Assembly (NCBI RefSeq): GCF_000403435.2
Contig: NZ_KE159709.1
Span: 333,604-397,603, forward strand
From: Oscillibacter sp. 1-3
Lineage (GTDB): Bacteria > Bacillota > Clostridia > Oscillospirales > Oscillospiraceae
DNA length: 64,000 bases
Direction: 5' to 3'
The notes beneath the pieces are model-generated. The model saw only the letters and a list, made by a program, of their open reading frames with translations, had not been told where the DNA came from and made no database searches. Both the position numbers and the translations under genes were made by a program. Numbering within the stretch: the first letter of the stretch is position 1; every line of letters starts with the position of its first letter. This document shows, piece by piece, positions 23,620-31,055 of this stretch.

Positions 23620-25254
23620 ATGGCAATCACAAAGGAACATCAAGACTTCATCGAGCGGGTGGGCGCGCTTGCCGCCGCAGACATGGAGAAAAGCGGCGTT
23701 CTTGCGTCGCTGACAATCGCGCAGGCGATTCTTGAAAGCGGCTGGGGGAAATCCGGCCTGACCGTCAAGGCAAACGCCCTTTTCGGTATCAAGGCCGGTA
23801 AAAGCTGGAAAGGCAAGGTTTACAGCGCGCAAACAAAAGAATGTTACGACGGCGCGACATTTACCACGATCACGGCGCTTTTTCGCGCCTACGATAGCTG
23901 GGCGGAGAGCGTCGCCGATCATTCGGCTTTGCTGACCGGCGCGGCCCGGTATAAAGCCGTTATCGGGGAGCGGGACTATAAAGCGGCTTGCAGAGCGATC
24001 AAGGCGGCGGGCTACGCCACAGACCCGCAATACGCGGAAAAGCTGATTCAGATTATAGAATCTTACAGTCTGACCGCATACGACGGCGCAGGGAGCGCCA
24101 CAGCGCCCGCAGGACGGCCCGGAGCGTCCGGCGGGTCAAATGACACGGGCGGGGCTGGAAGCCCCGCAGACGGGAAAGGAACGGGGAAAATGAACGCTTC
24201 TGAATTCATCAAGAAATTGCAGGACGTTGTGAACAATCACGCGACCCTGTACGTTATGGGGTGCTTTGGTGCGCCCCTGACCGGCGCGAACGTGTCCCGG
24301 TATTGCGAGAATCACAGCTATAACAAGAATCCTGCAAGAACCGCAATGATTAAAGCCGCGGCAAACAAAAACCCGCCCGTTTTCGGGTTCGATTGCGTTT
24401 GCTTAATCAAGGGGATTCTTTGGGGATGGACCGGCGACGCGTCCAAAACCTACGGCGGCGCAAAATACAAGGAAAACGGCGTGCCTGATATTGGGGCCGA
24501 CGGCATGATTAAAGTTTGCAAGGACGTTTCAACCGATTTCAGGAAGATCGTTCCGGGGGAAGCTGTCTGGCTGAAAGGTCATATCGGCGTTTACATCGGC
24601 GGCGGAAAGGTGATCGAATGTTCGCCCGCTTTCCTGAACCGTGTTCAAGTGACGGCGTGCCTGAATATCGGAGAAATTGCCGGTATGAATGGGCGGGAAT
24701 GGACGAAACACGGAAAGTTGCCGTATATCACCTATGACATGGCGGTGGAAACGCCCGCAGGGAGCGCCACAGCGCCCGCAGGACGGCCCGGAGCGTCCGG
24801 GGGGTCCTCCGATACCTCCGCGGCGCTGGCGTTCAGCGTGGGCGACGTGGTGCGGTTTACGGGGGCGAAACACTACACCAGCGCAAACGCGGCGACCGGC
24901 CCCGCCTGCAAGCCGGGAACGGCAAGGGTGATCGGGACATATAAAGGGAAACACCCTTACCAGCTTAAAGCGGAACCCGGTGGCGGGTCCACGGTTTACG
25001 GCTGGGTTGACGCGGCGGACGTGCAAGCCATCGGCGGAACCTCCGCCGGGAGCGGGACCACGGCGGCGAAAATGCGCGTCGGTGCGCGGGTCCAGTATTC
25101 CGGCCACCTGTACCGGGACAGCAACGGGAACGGGCAGGGAAAGACCGTGAACGGCACGTTCACGGTTAAATATTACTATCCGGGCCGCAAATGCGGCGTA
25201 CATATTGACGGGCTGGGCTGGGTCCTTGAATCCGCCTGTTCCGTTATTGGCTGA
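23620..25254 (+). CDS. three-module endolysin: GH73 glucosaminidase, NlpC/P60-like peptidase, SH3-like repeats
   Basis: 544 aa. Residues 1-150 are a GH73 N-acetylglucosaminidase (AQAILESGWGKSGL with catalytic Glu, ALFGIKAGKSWKG). Residues 190-375 are a cysteine peptidase of NlpC/P60 type (FGFDCVCLIKGILWGW with the Cys, GHIGVYIGGGKVIECSP with the His). Two SH3-like wall-binding modules follow (FSVGDVVRFTGAKHYTS, MRVGARVQYSGHLYRD). Two near-identical Gly/Ala/Pro linkers, starting GSATAPAGRPGASGGS, separate the modules. It degrades the wall at lysis. AGGAGG precedes the start. Confidence 0.9.
   Translation: MAITKEHQDFIERVGALAAADMEKSGVLASLTIAQAILESGWGKSGLTVKANALFGIKAGKSWKGKVYSAQTKECYDGATFTTITALFRAYDSWAESVADHSALLTGAARYKAVIGERDYKAACRAIKAAGYATDPQYAEKLIQIIESYSLTAYDGAGSATAPAGRPGASGGSNDTGGAGSPADGKGTGKMNASEFIKKLQDVVNNHATLYVMGCFGAPLTGANVSRYCENHSYNKNPARTAMIKAAANKNPPVFGFDCVCLIKGILWGWTGDASKTYGGAKYKENGVPDIGADGMIKVCKDVSTDFRKIVPGEAVWLKGHIGVYIGGGKVIECSPAFLNRVQVTACLNIGEIAGMNGREWTKHGKLPYITYDMAVETPAGSATAPAGRPGASGGSSDTSAALAFSVGDVVRFTGAKHYTSANAATGPACKPGTARVIGTYKGKHPYQLKAEPGGGSTVYGWVDAADVQAIGGTSAGSGTTAAKMRVGARVQYSGHLYRDSNGNGQGKTVNGTFTVKYYYPGRKCGVHIDGLGWVLESACSVIG
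24091..24139 (+). repeat. linker repeat copy 1 inside endolysin gene
   Basis: About 49 bp encoding GSATAPAGRPGASGGS, repeated almost base for base at 24760..24808. High DNA identity indicates recent duplication or recombination between endolysin modules. Confidence 0.85.
24760..24808 (+). repeat. linker repeat copy 2 inside endolysin gene
   Basis: Second copy of the linker at 24091..24139, with one difference near its end (GGGGGGTCC against GGCGGGTC). Confidence 0.85.
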
Positions 25255-25268
25255 AAGGAGAAAGTGAC

Positions 25269-25691
25269 ATGAAGATTATTGCGTTTCTGCTGGCAAATTG
25301 GGACAGCGTGCTGGTTGTCCTTACGTTCCTTGCCCTGATCGTCGTTCTTGTCAAGCGCGGCGAAACGGCGGTTTTGAAAAAGATTCTTTTCGGCCTTGTG
25401 ACGAAGGCTGAAAAGGAATTCGGCGGCGGAACCGGCAAACTTAAACTTGCCGCCGTGTCTGACTGGATTTATCAGAGAATCCCCGCCGTGCTGAAACTGC
25501 TTTTCAGCCAAAAGGATATTGAAAGATTGATCGAAAGCGCGCTGGAGGAAGCAAAAAAGGCGTGGGGGACGAACGGAAATCTTGCGGCGTACATCGAACC
25601 GGAATACGTCGTTCGCCTGACCCCGCAGGAAGCGGACGAAATCGCCGCAAAGCTGAACGCCGAACCCGGAACCATTTTGCCGGGAACCTGA
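25269..25691 (+). CDS. phage holin, LLH family
   Basis: 140 aa. It has an N-terminal membrane helix (WDSVLVVLTFLALIVVLVKRG) and a cytoplasmic helical tail with VLKKILFGLVTKAEKEFGGGTGKLKLAAVSDWIYQRIP and IERLIESALEEAKKAW, which is the LLH (Phage_holin_6_1) pattern. It forms membrane lesions that release the endolysin. It lies 14 bp after the endolysin gene and before a strong terminator, so it is the last gene of the late operon. Confidence 0.85.
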   Translation: MKIIAFLLANWDSVLVVLTFLALIVVLVKRGETAVLKKILFGLVTKAEKEFGGGTGKLKLAAVSDWIYQRIPAVLKLLFSQKDIERLIESALEEAKKAWGTNGNLAAYIEPEYVVRLTPQEADEIAAKLNAEPGTILPGT

Positions 25692-25720
25692 AATAAACTT
25701 GTCCGATTCGGACAGAATGA

Positions 25721-25753
25721 AAGCCCGCCGGGATTCGCCCCGGCGGGCTTTTT
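25721..25753 (+). terminator. terminator of the late operon
   Basis: A 12-bp perfect stem (AAGCCCGCCGGG / CCCGGCGGGCTT) with a 6-nt loop and TTTTG tail. It lies 30 bp after the holin stop and would also stop leftward transcripts. Confidence 0.92.
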
Positions 25754-25764
25754 GTGTTGGCGGG

Positions 25765-25947
25765 TCAAGCGTCGTCTTTCCGAATATCGGGGAATTCGGA
25801 AAGAAGTTCGGTATAGGTTTCGCAATGGATAACGTGCGTTCCATCGACACCGTGAACCCACCCGTCATTTAGATTACACCACACGCCATCTTCATCTTTG
25901 TAAACTTCTTTGATTGCGGGTTGATACTTTTTCGGAATCTTGAACAT
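25765..25947 (-). CDS. small hypothetical phage protein
   Basis: 60 aa (MFKIPKKYQPAIKEVYKDED, GVWCNLNDGWVHGVDGTHVI). The composition looks genuine and GAAAGGGC precedes the start. No family recognised. It is the last gene of a leftward set that starts at 26209 or further upstream, ending against the late-operon terminator, and is probably non-structural. Confidence 0.6.
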   Translation of the reverse strand: MFKIPKKYQPAIKEVYKDEDGVWCNLNDGWVHGVDGTHVIHCETYTELLSEFPDIRKDDA

Positions 25948-26083
25948 AATTATAAGCCCTTTCTTTCTGCAAGCCTTGATTTTTTCACACTACCCTGTTA
26001 TTATCAAGGTGGCCGGAGTAAGGCTTCCGGCCTACCTTTTGCGCTGGGATAGCGGGAACCTTGACCGGGGCCGCTATCCCTTT

Positions 26084-26209
26084 TTACTTGCTTTTCTTGT
26101 CCCTGACAAGATCAGCGGCTTCCTTAACCGTTGTCGCCTTTGCTTCAATAAGCTGGGCGAGGGTTTCAAGGAAAGCGTCGAATTCGGCGTTTGTCATGCC
26201 CTCTTCCAT
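26084..26209 (-). CDS. small acidic helical protein controlled by palindromic operator
   Basis: 41 aa (MEEGMTNAEFDAFLETLAQL, IEAKATTVKEAADLVRDKKSK). The open frame goes further upstream, but that part overlaps the promoter, and GAAGTGAGGTA lies right before this ATG. A strong promoter with the 18-bp palindrome in its spacer lies 49-77 bp upstream. Unknown function; similar short proteins with an alternating Glu/Leu helix are common in Clostridiales phages. Confidence 0.65.
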   Translation of the reverse strand: MEEGMTNAEFDAFLETLAQLIEAKATTVKEAADLVRDKKSK

Positions 26210-26257
26210 TACCTCACTTCCTTTCGTAAAGGGTTGTTCCCTTGCCTTACAAGAATT

Positions 26258-26286
26258 ATTATATACTAACGTTAGTATAATGTCAA
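26258..26286 (-). promoter_or_regulatory. promoter with operator in its spacer (gene at 26209)
   Basis: Minus strand: TTGACA (26281..26286), 17-bp spacer, TATAAT (26258..26263). The perfect palindrome TATACTAACGTTAGTATA (26262..26279) fills the spacer and the start of the -10 box. Confidence 0.85.
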
Positions 26287-26345
26287 GAGAAATCCAGAAT
26301 TTTTTGAAAAAATTTGCGCCGGACGAAGCCGCCCGGCGCTGAATG

Positions 26346-26645
26346 CTACTTGTGGGAACCCTGATTGTAGCGGTCCCACAAATCGGAGAGAATGCGCGCT
26401 TCCTGTTCGCGGGTATCAGGAATCGTATAGTCAAAGCCGATCTTGCCGCCGCTCTTGAATTTGTGAATCGTGAAGTGCCACCAGCCGTCGGGAAGGGCGA
26501 TTTCCATTACAAGGGAATCACCACCGGCCCGAACAAGCATTGTCGAAATATAATCTTCAAGCCAACGGACGGTGACTTTTTGACGGTTAAAGAATCCGTC
26601 AACAGAAAGAGAATGAAGCTGGGAAGCGGTTTCGCGTAAGGTCAT
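26346..26645 (-). CDS. hypothetical phage protein, palindrome-controlled
   Basis: 99 aa (TLRETASQLHSLSVDGFFNR, ISTMLVRAGGDSLVMEIALPDGWWHFTIHKFKSGGKIGFDY). Mixed alpha/beta with a Trp-rich strand; no family recognised. GGGGG and AGAAG lie just before the start. A promoter of the same design as at 26258 lies about 126 bp upstream, leaving a long leader. Confidence 0.65.
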   Translation of the reverse strand: MTLRETASQLHSLSVDGFFNRQKVTVRWLEDYISTMLVRAGGDSLVMEIALPDGWWHFTIHKFKSGGKIGFDYTIPDTREQEARILSDLWDRYNQGSHK

Positions 26646-26770
26646 AAGAAGAACCCCCTATAAAGATATTCCGTGTCGGTCCCCTTTTCGTGTCGGCCCG
26701 TAAGGTTGGCCGTTGCCGAACTTTACGCCCCGGCAACCGGGCGGCTTGTGCTTCCCTCTTTCTGTCTATT

Positions 26771-26799
26771 ATTATATACTAACGTTAGTATAAAGTCAA
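26771..26799 (-). promoter_or_regulatory. promoter with operator in its spacer (gene at 26645)
   Basis: Minus strand: TTGACT (26794..26799), 17-bp spacer, TATAAT (26771..26776). The same perfect 18-bp palindrome lies at 26775..26792. The leader that follows shares a segment (GTGTCGGNCC, CGTAAGGTTG) with the leader at about 28000. Confidence 0.85.
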
Positions 26800-26862
26800 G
26801 GGGTTTTCAAAAAGTTTTTCAAAAAAATTTCCGCGCCGGGCGGTGTGGACCCGGCGCGGCGG

Positions 26863-27324
26863 TCAATCTTGCTTCATGCGAATATTTTTGAAGCGGGCTT
26901 TTGTTTCCTTTTGAATTTCGCTGATTCTGTACGGGATAAGATCGTTCAGAATAAAGTTTTTTTCCTCTTCAAATTCCGATTGCGTGCGGACGCGCCAAAA
27001 ACCGGGCTTGTCGGGGTCCTCTATACGCTGAAAACAGCCGTCGGCCTCCGCTTCCTCCGGGGTTTGCCAGCGGGTCCATTTTTCGCGCATATCATTGAAA
27101 GATTTTATGCGGTCCGCCTGTTTCTTTAGGGCTTTTGCGCCGTATTGGGAAAGGTTGGTTTTCTTCACAAGCTTATTAAAGCAATCGACCCCGCATTTCA
27201 GGGAAAAACCGTCGTCAAAATGAAAGACAAAGACGTTCCGAATATATGTGCCGCAATGTTCGCAACGAATACCCTGATTCTTTGGAAGTGTATAGCAATC
27301 AATCCACATTTCATAAACCACCAT
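26863..27324 (-). CDS. zinc-ribbon-like hypothetical phage protein
   Basis: 153 aa. Paired cysteines (IRCEHCG and LKCGVDCFNKL) suggest a treble-clef or zinc-ribbon site in the first 50 residues. A charged helical part follows (KKQADRIKSFNDMREKWTRW). It may bind nucleic acid or a host protein. An in-frame ATG six codons in (27309) is an alternative start with GGTGG before it. It lies downstream of the gene at 27946 and is likely co-transcribed with it. Confidence 0.65.
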   Translation of the reverse strand: MVVYEMWIDCYTLPKNQGIRCEHCGTYIRNVFVFHFDDGFSLKCGVDCFNKLVKKTNLSQYGAKALKKQADRIKSFNDMREKWTRWQTPEEAEADGCFQRIEDPDKPGFWRVRTQSEFEEEKNFILNDLIPYRISEIQKETKARFKNIRMKQD

Positions 27325-27370
27325 TGATAATTGATAGAGGGGCGGCGGGAGCCGCCGCCCCGGTAAAGTA

Positions 27371-27946
27371 TCAGCAGACGAACACGCCCAGCGGGGAACC
27401 GTTCGCGGAGCGCCAGCCGCGGCGGTGAATGTCGGACAGGCGGACCCGTTCGGGACGGTCCCGGCGGTTGTCCCAGCGAATCAGGGCATACACGCCGCCG
27501 CGGATAACTACGCCGTCGGGAACGTCGATGAAACCGACGACCGTTCCGCTTTCGATGGGGAAGCAAGCGCCGCAATTCCGTTCGACGGATTGACCGATCA
27601 TCACGATCACGGAACCGTCGTCGGCGGGCTGTGAGATTGTCACGACTTTGGAGGGGGCCGCGTCCTCCGCGACGGGAGCGGGAGCGGCGGCAGTTTCCTC
27701 CGCGGCGGCGGGGGCTTCCTCCGCCTGAATCTCACGTTCGGCCCGGAAAATGGGGGCCATGCTGTACCGATCAGGCTGGATATATTCGCCGGAATCATCA
27801 ACCCGGATTTTAGAACGCCGGGATTCGCCCATATACTCATAAGTAACGGTTTTAGCGGTGCGCCCGGTGATCTTGATGGTGAAAACGCAATCGTGATTGT
27901 AAATGCTACGGGAATAATATTCCTTGCCGATTTCAAAAGTGTTCAT
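27371..27946 (-). CDS. hypothetical phage protein, palindrome-controlled
   Basis: 191 aa. N-terminal domain MNTFEIGKEYYSRSIYNHDC with VFTIKITGRTAKTVTYEYMG (a beta-barrel-like pattern), an Ala/Pro/Glu linker (EEAPAAAEETAAAPAPVAE) and a C-terminal Val-rich domain. The start at 27946 has GGAGGTAATCAC before it. The upstream promoter at 28094 carries the 18-bp palindrome. No function assigned. Confidence 0.7.
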   Translation of the reverse strand: MNTFEIGKEYYSRSIYNHDCVFTIKITGRTAKTVTYEYMGESRRSKIRVDDSGEYIQPDRYSMAPIFRAEREIQAEEAPAAAEETAAAPAPVAEDAAPSKVVTISQPADDGSVIVMIGQSVERNCGACFPIESGTVVGFIDVPDGVVIRGGVYALIRWDNRRDRPERVRLSDIHRRGWRSANGSPLGVFVC

Positions 27947-28093
27947 GTGATTACCTCCATATATTAAACGAATTGTTGAAGCTACCTTGTGCCGTGTCGG
28001 CCCCCTTTTCGTGTTGGTCCGTAAGGTTGACCCCCGCCGTATTCTTAACGCCCAGGCAGGTGGGCGGCTTGTGTTTCCCTCTTTCTGATTATG

Positions 28094-28122
28094 ATTATAT
28101 ACTAACGTTAGTATAAACACAA
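28094..28122 (-). promoter_or_regulatory. promoter with operator in its spacer (gene at 27946)
   Basis: Minus strand: TTGTGT (28117..28122), 17-bp spacer, TATAAT (28094..28099). The perfect palindrome TATACTAACGTTAGTATA lies at 28098..28115. Confidence 0.82.
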
Positions 28123-28140
28123 GATAGGAAATTGCACAAA

Positions 28141-28158
28141 TATACTAACGTTAGTATG
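28141..28158. promoter_or_regulatory. operator copy between divergent promoters
   Basis: TATACTAACGTTAGTATG, 17 of 18 positions of the palindrome. It lies between the leftward promoter at 28094 and the rightward one at 28173 and may permit cooperative binding. Confidence 0.75.
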
Positions 28159-28167
28159 TGTAATTTT

Positions 28168-28201
28168 TATACTTGCGTTAGTATAAAAAGCGTGTTATAA
28201 T
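28168..28201 (+). promoter_or_regulatory. rightward promoter overlapping an operator (ribbon-helix-helix gene)
   Basis: TTGCGT (28173..28178), 17-bp spacer, TATAAT (28196..28201). The operator variant TATACTTGCGTTAGTATA (28168..28185) covers the -35 box. It drives the gene at 28219. Confidence 0.82.
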
Positions 28202-28218
28202 GGAGGGCGGAAACGGAG

Positions 28219-28449
28219 GTGGCAAAAATGCCCGGAAAATATGAAACTCCGCGGGGGAAAGCCGCGACAGACGCAAAGCGCCGGTATTACGAAAAAAGCT
28301 ATGATCGAATTTATCCGGCGGTCAAGAAAGGAAAAAAGGAACTCTATATTGCCGCGGCGACAGCGGCGGGAATGTCCTTGAATGAGTGGGTCGAAAAGAC
28401 GCTTGACGCGGCGGCGGGAATCGGGGAAAATTGGGGGGAACAGGCGTGA
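28219..28449 (+). CDS. ribbon-helix-helix (Arc/CopG-like) regulator candidate
   Basis: 76 aa. The C-terminal part KKELYIAAATAAGMSLNEWVEKTLDAA has the strand-helix-helix pattern of Arc/HicB-type ribbon-helix-helix proteins; the N-terminal part is basic (AKRRYYEKSYDRIYPAVKKG). Its own promoter contains one operator copy and another lies 61-78 bp upstream. It is the best candidate for the protein that binds the palindromes (inference). GGAGG precedes the start. Confidence 0.72.
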   Translation: MAKMPGKYETPRGKAATDAKRRYYEKSYDRIYPAVKKGKKELYIAAATAAGMSLNEWVEKTLDAAAGIGENWGEQA

Positions 28450-28730
28450 ACGAATGCAAAGTGACCTTTCACCCGGCTTTCGTGGAAGCTGTAAAAGACG
28501 CGGCGGAACTGGAAGAAGAGCGAACACGGCTTCAAACGGTTATGGAAAATGGCACGTTCGAGCGGGTCCGGGAAATCATAGAAGCGCAACCGGCAAGGAA
28601 GCGGGCCGCGTTCTATGGGACCATTTACGAAGCGACGTGCGCCGGACAGGACTTTTCCCGCGTGGAATCATTGCAGGATATAGCGGATATATACGCCCGC
28701 TTTATTATCGGGCGGGCGTTTGAATCGTAA
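28446..28730 (+). CDS. hypothetical phage protein coupled to the ribbon-helix-helix gene
   Basis: 94 aa from a GTG at 28446 that overlaps the previous stop codon (GTGA). Helical and acidic (EAVKDAAELEEERTRLQTVM, FERVREIIEAQPARKRAAFYG). No family recognised; it may be a partner or antagonist of the regulator before it. The end abuts a bidirectional terminator. Confidence 0.65.
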   Translation: MNECKVTFHPAFVEAVKDAAELEEERTRLQTVMENGTFERVREIIEAQPARKRAAFYGTIYEATCAGQDFSRVESLQDIADIYARFIIGRAFES

Positions 28731-28731
28731 A

Positions 28732-28764
28732 AAGAAGCGGCGGGCGCAATGCCCGCCGCTTCTT
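28732..28764. terminator. bidirectional terminator
   Basis: A 14-bp perfect stem (AAGAAGCGGCGGGC / GCCCGCCGCTTCTT), 5-nt loop, with A-run before and T-rich end. It serves the genes at 28730 (rightward) and 28777 (leftward). Confidence 0.88.
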
Positions 28765-28776
28765 CCGTATGTAAGA

Positions 28777-29487
28777 TCATTCGACCGGTTCGTAAGTATA
28801 ACCGCCGCTTTCGTCAAGCGTGATCGTTCCGGCGACTTCCAGAATTCCGCCGTCCGCGTCCTGTTTTCCATATTGGGCGACGTAGTACATGGAGCCGGGG
28901 AAGCAAATCCCCGTTCCGTCGTCGCAGACAATCGCCACCCAGTTATAACCGCTATCTTTTACAACAGTTTCGGCGAAATCTTTGTATTGTTCCGCCGTAA
29001 CAGTTTCAAGCTGGCCTTTGCTGATTTCAATAAACGCATATTCGCCGATTTTTTCGCCGGTCCCGCTTTCAACGCCTTTCACGATCAGGGCGCAGGCCGT
29101 CAAGGGGTTGTCGTCGGCGGGAACGGCGGGGGCCGGGTACAACGTTTCGCCGCCCTTGTCCACGCGGTCAACAACGCCGTTCGTGTAATATACGTCATAT
29201 GTGCTGAACCCGCTGGAAACGGTGCAATGTCCGTCGTCGCCCTGCTTGCGGGTCACGTTGGAAACCTTGCTGTCCATGCCGCAGGAAACGAGGACAAGAA
29301 AAACGTCGTCGGCCTGTTCGGGGGTGATTGCCATACCGGAAGCAAGGGGCGATTGAGAATCCCGGTAAAAATCGTATTCGGCGGACAATTCGCCGGATTT
29401 GGGAGTGTCATAATCGACCACCGCGCCGCAGGCGGCAAGGGATAAAACCAGCGCCGCCAAAAGGAAAAGGGAAAGAAACTGCTTCAT
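28777..29487 (-). CDS. phage-encoded lipoprotein
   Basis: 236 aa. Signal peptide with lipobox (MKQFLSLFLLAALVLSLAAC), so anchored on the outer side of the membrane after processing. The mature part has VSCGMDSKVSNVTRKQGDDG and alternating beta-like segments; no family recognised. The start at 29487 has GGAGGATTCCAC upstream. As the only secreted lysogeny-side gene it may be a conversion or superinfection-exclusion factor (inference). The promoter TTGACA-17-AATAAT lies at 29585..29613. Confidence 0.75.
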   Translation of the reverse strand: MKQFLSLFLLAALVLSLAACGAVVDYDTPKSGELSAEYDFYRDSQSPLASGMAITPEQADDVFLVLVSCGMDSKVSNVTRKQGDDGHCTVSSGFSTYDVYYTNGVVDRVDKGGETLYPAPAVPADDNPLTACALIVKGVESGTGEKIGEYAFIEISKGQLETVTAEQYKDFAETVVKDSGYNWVAIVCDDGTGICFPGSMYYVAQYGKQDADGGILEVAGTITLDESGGYTYEPVE

Positions 29488-29584
29488 GTGGAATCCTCCG
29501 TTCCGCCGCCCATTGACAGCGGGCGGCATTTTTGTTTTTTGAGGCCGGACCGCCAGGACCGCTGGCGTTCTGACCTTTAACACA

Positions 29585-29613
29585 ATTATTGCTGGAATGC
29601 GTGCTAATGTCAA
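29585..29613 (-). promoter_or_regulatory. promoter of the lipoprotein gene
   Basis: Minus strand: TTGACA (29608..29613), 17-bp spacer, AATAAT (29585..29590). It is flanked by two direct copies of CTGACCTTTAACACA-like sequence (29570..29584 and 29622..29636, one mismatch), a possible operator pair for the divergent XRE gene. Confidence 0.65.
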
Positions 29614-29653
29614 GAATGAATCTGAACTTTAACACACATCGGAGGGGCAACAA

Positions 29654-29896
29654 ATGAAAATTTATGATTACAAGGGGCGGAAGAACCTTTGCGGCGACCG
29701 GGTGAGGGAAGCGCGCGCCAGAACAAAAATCACACAAGCGGACCTTGCGGCCCGTCTGCAAGTGGCGGGGGTTATCATGGAGCGGGACAGCATTTCAAGA
29801 ATTGAGATCGGAACGCGATTTGTGACAGATTATGAACTTTCGGTGCTTTCAGACGTGCTGGGCGTTTCCGTCGAATGGTTACTAATGCGCGAATAA
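29654..29896 (+). CDS. XRE-family phage repressor-like protein
   Basis: 80 aa, a Cro/CI helix-turn-helix (GDRVREARARTKITQADLAAR, ERDSISRIEIGTRFV, ELSVLSDVLGVSVEWLL) and nothing else. Diverges from the lipoprotein gene. It is small like Cro. It could be the lysogeny repressor or Cro equivalent; the direct repeats at 29570 and 29622 flank its promoter region. GGAGGGGCAAC precedes the start. Confidence 0.85.
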   Translation: MKIYDYKGRKNLCGDRVREARARTKITQADLAARLQVAGVIMERDSISRIEIGTRFVTDYELSVLSDVLGVSVEWLLMRE

Positions 29897-29904
29897 TCAG
29901 AATT

Positions 29905-29938
29905 TATACTTGCGTTAGTATAGGCAAAATGTTATACT
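29905..29938 (+). promoter_or_regulatory. promoter overlapping an operator before the transposase gene
   Basis: TTGCGT (29910..29915), 17-bp spacer, TATACT (29933..29938). The operator variant TATACTTGCGTTAGTATA (29905..29922) is identical to that at 28168, linking the transposase gene to the phage circuit. Confidence 0.8.
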
Positions 29939-29957
29939 TTCCATGTCGAAAAAACAG

Positions 29958-29990
29958 GAACCCGCCCTTGCTTTGCGGCGGGGCGGGTTC
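29958..29990. terminator. GC-rich hairpin in the transposase leader
   Basis: GAACCCGCCC pairs with GGGCGGGTTC across a 13-nt loop. The T-run is on the minus-strand side (CTGTTTTTTCG), so it is a terminator for leftward transcripts; on the plus strand it may hinder transposase expression. Confidence 0.6.
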
Positions 29991-30011
29991 TGCTGTCATG
30001 GAGGGTATATT

Positions 30012-31055
30012 ATGGGACATTGCTTTAGTCACCTGACAAAAACGGACAGATACAAACTTGAAGCCGCGTTGCTGGCCGGGGAGAAGCCGCAGGCAATAGC
30101 GGACAGATTACACGTACATATAAGTACGATCTATCGGGAGAAGAAACGCGCCCGTATGATTCACCGCAATTCGGACTGGACGGAAGAGGAGCGGTACAAC
30201 CCGGACGAAGCGGAACGGAAGTATCAGGAGAATTTGCGGCGGAAGGGCGCTGGCCTGAAAATCGGGAACGACCGCGAACTTGCGGACTATCTGGAAAAGA
30301 AGGTGCTGGAGGACGGATATTCCCCCGCCGCCGCGCTTGCGTCGATCAAGCTGGAGGAAAAGACGTTTTCAACCTCTATTTGCGTAAGCACGTTTTACAG
30401 TTACATAACAAAGGGCGTTTTCCGCTTTCTGACAAATGCAGACTTGCCGGAAAAGCCGAAAAGGAAACGGACCTATAAAAAAGTTAAGACCATGAAGCGA
30501 CCGCCGCGGGGGGACAGTATCGAAAAGCGTCCGGCGGAGGTTGACACGCGGGAAACGTTCGGGCATTGGGAGGGGGACACGGTTTACAGCAAAAAGGACG
30601 GGTCAAAGGCCCTGTTCGTCTTAACAGAGCGGTTGACCCGCCGGGAAATCATTATGCGGATAAAAGACAGAACCGCAGAAAGCGTGATAAAGGCGTTGGA
30701 CCGTATCGAGCGGAAATACGGGCCGGTTCTGTTCAGGAAGATTTTTCAGACAATCACCGTTGACAATGGTGGCGAATTTGCCGACGTGGACCGGCTGGAG
30801 CGGTCCGCCCTCCGAAAGACTTTGAACCGGACAAAGGTTTATTTCTGCCACCCGTATTCGTCCTATGAACGCGGGTCAAATGAATGTCAAAATAAAATGA
30901 TTCGGCGATCATTCCCAAAGGGAACCGATTTCGGCAATGTGACCGACGCGGAGGTTGTACAGGCCGAACAATGGATGAACAATTATCCGCGTAAAATATT
31001 GGGCTGGAAAACGTCTGAAATGCTATTCAGGGAGTGCGTCGCCGCCCTGATTTGA
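30012..31055 (+). CDS. IS30-family DDE transposase in prophage context
   Basis: 347 aa. N-terminal helix-turn-helix (FSHLTKTDRYKLEAALLAGEKPQAIADRLHVHISTIYRE) and the rve core with acidic residues in HWEGDTVYSKKDG, TVDNGGEF and YERGSNE. The ATG at 30012 follows GGAGGGT. The usual IS30 terminal repeats were not found close to either side, and its promoter carries the phage operator, so it may be the prophage's own recombinase rather than a stray IS. That reading is inference. Confidence 0.85.
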   Translation: MGHCFSHLTKTDRYKLEAALLAGEKPQAIADRLHVHISTIYREKKRARMIHRNSDWTEEERYNPDEAERKYQENLRRKGAGLKIGNDRELADYLEKKVLEDGYSPAAALASIKLEEKTFSTSICVSTFYSYITKGVFRFLTNADLPEKPKRKRTYKKVKTMKRPPRGDSIEKRPAEVDTRETFGHWEGDTVYSKKDGSKALFVLTERLTRREIIMRIKDRTAESVIKALDRIERKYGPVLFRKIFQTITVDNGGEFADVDRLERSALRKTLNRTKVYFCHPYSSYERGSNECQNKMIRRSFPKGTDFGNVTDAEVVQAEQWMNNYPRKILGWKTSEMLFRECVAALI

